64,000 nucleotides of DNA from Echinarachnius parma (taxonomy: Eukaryota; Echinodermata; Echinoidea; Clypeasteroida; Echinarachniidae): NCBI GenBank assembly GCA_037951105.1, contig JBAMJV010003042.1:461060-525059 (forward strand), written 5' to 3'. How positions within the stretch are numbered: position 1 is the stretch's first letter; each line of letters opens with the position of its first letter. The position numbers were made by a program, and so were the translations under genes. Positions 60,774 through 64,000 of the stretch are shown in pieces. Below the pieces are notes generated by a model. The model ran no database searches. It saw only the letters and a list, made by a program, of their open reading frames with translations, and was not told where the DNA came from.

Positions 60774-61195
60774 AAGCTATTTTTTATTTGTTGAGTTGTA
60801 ATTGAATAAACTTTTATTTTTGATCTGAGTTATTATGGATTAACCGTTAGATCATGAACACATACACATACATACATTTGAATCATTACACAAACGTACA
60901 TATCCTTTTATTCACTCATATACAAACAAAAATTCACTTCATATCTGAAGGAAAAGCGACTATTTAAGCTATTTTGGATTTTTTTGAGTTGTAAATGAAT
61001 AAACTTTTATTTTTGATCTGAGTTATTATGGATTAATCGTTAGATCATGAACACATACACATACACACATTTGAATCATTACACAAACATACATATCCTT
61101 TTATTCACTCATATACCAAACAAAATTCACCTCATATCTGAAAGAAGAAGGACGATTTAAGCTATTTTTGATTGTTTGAGTTGTACATTTATTAT
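60774..61195 (+). repeat. 192-bp tandem repeat, about 2.2 copies
   Basis: AAGCTATTTT starts at 60774, 60966 and 61159. Each complete copy contains GAATAAACTTTTATTTTTGA, ACACATACACATACA and CATATCCTTTTATTCACTCA. The third copy stops after about 35 bp. No coding potential. 61196-61306 contains nothing assignable. Confidence 0.88.
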
Positions 61196-61306
61196 TTATT
61201 TATATCAAGTCCAAATTAACATTTACACTGAATTAATTCTGCGAGGCTCAATTTTGATGGTACTCTGTCTTTTAGATCTTGATATATTACAATTATGAGC
61301 TATAAG

Positions 61307-61847
61307 TGACCTTGACCTTTGCCCTCATGACCCCAAAATCTAATGACTACAATTGTTTTCTAATATACATTCAAGTTGGATTGAAATCTGATATTCAGTT
61401 ATTGAGATTTCCAATCCAAAGCTACTTTTACATATAAAGAGCCCTGTGACCTTTGACCTTTGACTGCATGACCACAAAATCTCATCAGTTTATTGGCTCC
61501 CCAAGAAACATACATGTACGATGTTTGGTCAGAATCCGTCAATTAGTTCTTGAGATAACGCGATCACGAGCTGTTTCTTGCATATAAAATAAGCTCTATG
61601 ACCTTTGACCTCATGACCTCCAAAATTTATTCAGTTCATTGGCTCTCCAAGGAACATGCATGTACCAAGTTTGGTTAGAATCTATCAATCCTTTCTTGAG
61701 ATAACGCGATCACGAGCTTTTTTTGCATATATAATGAGCTCTGCGACCTTTAACCTTTGACCTCATGACCCCAAAATCTAATCAGATCATCGGCCCCCAA
61801 GATACATACATGTACCAAGTTTGGTCAGAATCCGTCAATCCGTTCTT
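61307..61847 (+). repeat. ~146-bp tandem repeat, left part
   Basis: Four degenerate units, each with a TGACCT-rich start, CATGACC..AAAATCTAATCAG, TACATGTACCAAGTTTGGT and TTCTTGAGATAACGCGATCACGAG-type end (split here for length). Perfect DR1 arrangement TGACCT-T-TGACCT occurs at 61447-61459 and 61599-61611; a DR0-like TGACCTTGACCT at 61307-61318. Confidence 0.85.
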
Positions 61848-62884
61848 ATATGGAAAACTTTCAGCCCGAAACGCGCATTAGATAATACCAGCACTATACA
61901 CAACCGCTTTCGCATTGAGAGAACGCTCGAGTGCACTCTTGCGTGAAGTACTCGAATTGGACTAGTCCAATGCGGCACAACAGGGGTGCGAGCATGAAGA
62001 CTCGGAGGGAGGGTTAATTTATGGAAATCTCCGTATGCTCTTTATGCGCTTTTCGTTATAATGTTTTGCAGTTTATATCGTGATCTTGGGATATTTGTAT
62101 ATAAAAGTATAAATATTTTATAATTTATGTAAGGCTTTCAAAATCTTTCTGCCGCTGTTTATTCTCACTTCCCTCTTTCCGGAGTGCACTCATCCCCATT
62201 CACGTACGTTGCATGCATTGTACATGCAAACGCGAAGCTCGCGCGTGCGGTGGGAGTTCGAGCGCAACTAAGCTGCACGCATGCATGGACTCTATGCAAC
62301 GTCAACACGCACACTCTGAGTGCAGCTGTACACGTGTATTATCGCGTTGCATGCGGTACATTGAATTTGTTCGTTTAGCACGTACATGAACGAAGCGCTG
62401 CACTATCCCAGCCAGCTTCAGTTATTATATGAAAAACTACTTCTTTTTGGATTAAAAAGTGCTACCGTTTCCTCTCCACGAATGAAAATCATCGTTATAT
62501 CAATGCAAAGCTATGACATCGAGGTTTCTGAATCCATCCGAAGATTTTTTATACGTGTCTCGTGTAAATTTTGGTGATTGATTGAAGGTGTGAACTTCCA
62601 GAAAATGACGAAAAACAGTGCAATCTCCATTGACAGACTGACAAAATGTAAAATTTTAGGCCAAAAGTGCTACCGTTTCTTCTGAAAGAAAAATTACAAA
62701 CTTGGTATCATTTAAAGAGGATATTTCAAATAGTACAAAATCGTCCGAAGATTTTTTTAACAGGTTTCCATTTTCTGCAATGCCAGCGATTCTACCGCAA
62801 AACGGTGTTTTTGACGTACATTCACCGTGCTTAACGGGATACGCGACCCGGCACTGAGCAGATATGCGCGCTAGTTTTCCATAT
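61848..62884. mobile_element. 1,037-bp insert with 12-bp perfect inverted ends
   Basis: Begins ATATGGAAAACT (61848-61859) and ends AGTTTTCCATAT (62873-62884). Deleting it joins CGTTCTT to GAGATAAC exactly as in neighbouring tandem units, so there is no extra target duplication beyond what the ends can hide. The interior is GC-richer than the surroundings and contains two related GCTACCGTTTC..CGAAGATTTTTT stretches (about 62460 and 62668). Open frames at 62184-62378, 62386-62577 and 62656-62916 (minus) are unrecognised. Confidence 0.65.
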
Positions 62885-63202
62885 GAGATAACTCGATCAC
62901 GAGCTGTTTCTTGCATATAAAATAAGCTCTATGACCTTTGACTCATGACCTCCAAAATCTAATCAGTTCATTGGCTCTTCAAGGAACATGCATGTACCAA
63001 GTTTGGTTAGAATCTATCAATCCTTTCTTGAGATACGCGATCACGAGCTTTTTTTTGCATATATAATGAGCTCTGCGACCTTTACCTTTGACCTCATGAC
63101 CCCAAAATCTAATCAGATCATCGGCCCCCAAGATACATACATGTACCAAGTTTGGTCAGAATCCGTCAATCCGTTCTTGAGATAACTCGATCACGAGCAC
63201 CT
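62885..63202 (+). repeat. ~146-bp tandem repeat, right part
   Basis: Continues the repeat after the insert and repeats the same order of variants as 61551-61847 (GAGCTGTTTCTTGC unit, then GAGCTTTTTTT unit), so the array is itself built from a two-unit higher-order repeat. The DR1 at 62933 is broken (TGACCTTTGACTC). Confidence 0.85.
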
Positions 63203-63752
63203 TTAAAGGGACATTTTCCCTAACATATAATCACCTTTGATTATGTTCTCTAAACGTTAAACACAATTTCATGCAAATACGACCAACATTGGCCTTTTGA
63301 GCAAGGGATGAGCATCATTCAAAGTCACTCGCTGTACGGGATAATCCCATTCATCGCGAACACTATGGAGCCTGTCATTGGTGTTTATGAAACTCGGATC
63401 GCTCTAAAATGTGATGTCAAACCCGAACTACTCTTTTTGTTGGTTCACGTTTGGCCTTGTGTTTGTGCACAAACCCCGCGAGCTGCGAGAGCTAACAAAA
63501 AGAGGCGGAGCTTGTTTGTTCGAGTTTGACGTAGCATTTTGGCGCGAACAATTAAAAATCCGGGTTTCAAAAAATATAATGGCAACCTCCACGCTATACG
63601 CGATGAATGGAATTAGCCCATACAGCGATTGACTTTGAATGACGCCCCTGCTTTGTTCAGAGGGCAAACATTGGACATATTTGCATGAAAATATGTTATA
63701 ATGTGTAGAGAAATTAATCAAAGGTAAATAGATGGGGAAACTTTCCCTTTAA
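63203..63752. mobile_element. Foldback MITE with TTAA ends (550 bp)
   Basis: TTAA at 63203-63206 and 63749-63752 bound inverted ends starting AGGGACATTTTCCC / AGGGAAAGTTTCCCC. Inverted similarity continues through CACCTTTGATTA, CATTCAAAGTCA, GATGAATGG and TTTTGTTGG to a central palindrome GTTTGTGCACAAAC (63461-63474), so almost the whole element can fold on itself. The short open frames at 63308-63529 and, on the minus strand, 63428-63721 resemble each other only because the arms are mirror copies. Confidence 0.82.
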
Positions 63753-63930
63753 GGCAATATTCACAAATTATATATTGAAGTATTCTAGGAAAGCTAATGC
63801 AGGAATAATGAATTCCATTCCATAACATTTTCACAAAATACTATCAATTATCCAAATATGATTTTGTTTTTTTACGTGCACTTATGACTTATTGACCTTC
63901 AAATTATTATCTTTTTGTAACAAATTGTAG
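63753..63930 (+). other. AT-rich sequence, possible intron end
   Basis: No repeat recognised. If 63931 starts an exon, this is the 3' part of an intron. A branch-point-like TTATTGAC (63887-63894) and a moderately T-rich stretch (ATTATCTTTTTGTAAC) precede TTGTAG. Confidence 0.3.
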
Positions 63931-64000
63931 GTAAAGAACAGAAAGGAGGCTATGTGGCAGAAGGTCCTAATTCAGCTGGAGGTGTGGAGGGGTTCGTAGG
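63931..64000 (+). CDS. Possible partial internal exon, unknown protein
   Basis: Composition changes abruptly from AT-rich to purine- and G-rich at 63931, directly after TTGTAG. In the frame starting at 63933 it is open to the window end and reads K-E-Q-K-G-G-Y-V-A-E-G-P-N-S-A-G-G-V-E-G-F-V, a glycine-rich, protein-like composition with no match to a family I can name. The frame starting at 63931 has a stop at 63997. TAG|GTAAAG also resembles a splice donor, so the boundary could be read the other way with the exon to the left, though the left side is AT-rich and has no good frame. Only about 22 residues are visible, so this is a weak call. Confidence 0.3.

Noticed and set aside
1-64000. Rep/helicase, transposase, reverse transcriptase or viral genes
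   Set aside because: No open frame in the window is long enough or shows recognisable motifs of these proteins; all mobile elements here appear non-autonomous.

Overview
This window looks like AT-rich, gene-poor nuclear DNA of an animal, most likely a marine invertebrate. The basis is the absence of prokaryotic gene organisation, the TTAA-flanked MITEs, the tRNA-derived segments, a LINE-like 3' end with an (AAAT)n tail, and divergent repeats of the TGACCTTTGACCTCATGACC type that I associate with marine invertebrate genomes. The phylum cannot be fixed from the sequence alone. No complete gene is supportable. The many 60-139 codon open frames recur because they lie in repeated DNA. The only protein-coding hint is a possible internal exon at the right edge (63931 to the window end).

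Layout. 1-1074 is unassigned AT-rich sequence. 1075-5236 is one copy of a low-copy block whose second copy is 17752-21483; the offset is about 16,247 bp. The block carries two nested MITEs, and copy 1 alone carries a LINE-like insertion. 5277-17718 and 21941-60773 form a head-to-tail array of about 33 related units. Each unit is bounded by the tetranucleotide CTAG and then a conserved junction containing a small hairpin (AATTCGTCA/TGACGAATT). Type A is about 1.53 kb. It ends in an imperfect hairpin (GTGTCTCTATGCA..), 10 nt and CTAG, and contains four to five degenerate 180-250 bp modules. Type B is about 1.65 kb. It has a poly-C tract and a minus-strand tRNA-derived segment near its start, three CpG-rich alternating purine-pyrimidine blocks, and a perfect 28-bp palindrome 2 nt before CTAG. 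Type C is a longer relative of B, present twice. Many units are A/B or C/A chimeras, and some adjacent units are nearly identical.

The favoured reading is that the units derive from non-autonomous rolling-circle transposons (Helitron or Helentron/HINE-like) that became a satellite-like array. The evidence is the CTAG end, the 3' hairpin, the 13-mer shared in inverted orientation by both unit ends, internal tandem modules, head-to-tail arrangement and tandem extra 3' hairpins. No Rep/helicase gene is present, so this remains inference.

Right flank: a 192-bp tandem repeat (60774-61195); a ~146-bp tandem repeat carrying nuclear-receptor-like DR1 motifs (61307-63202), split by a 1,037-bp insert with 12-bp inverted ends; a foldback MITE with TTAA ends (63203-63752); and the possible intron/exon border. 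Younger elements also interrupt array units: a GTGACCGGCTC-ended element (16458-17542), a hAT-like element (59316-59924) and a 5'-truncated LINE-like copy (55473-55635). Coordinates of unit boundaries were counted by eye. Identity statements come from visual alignment.
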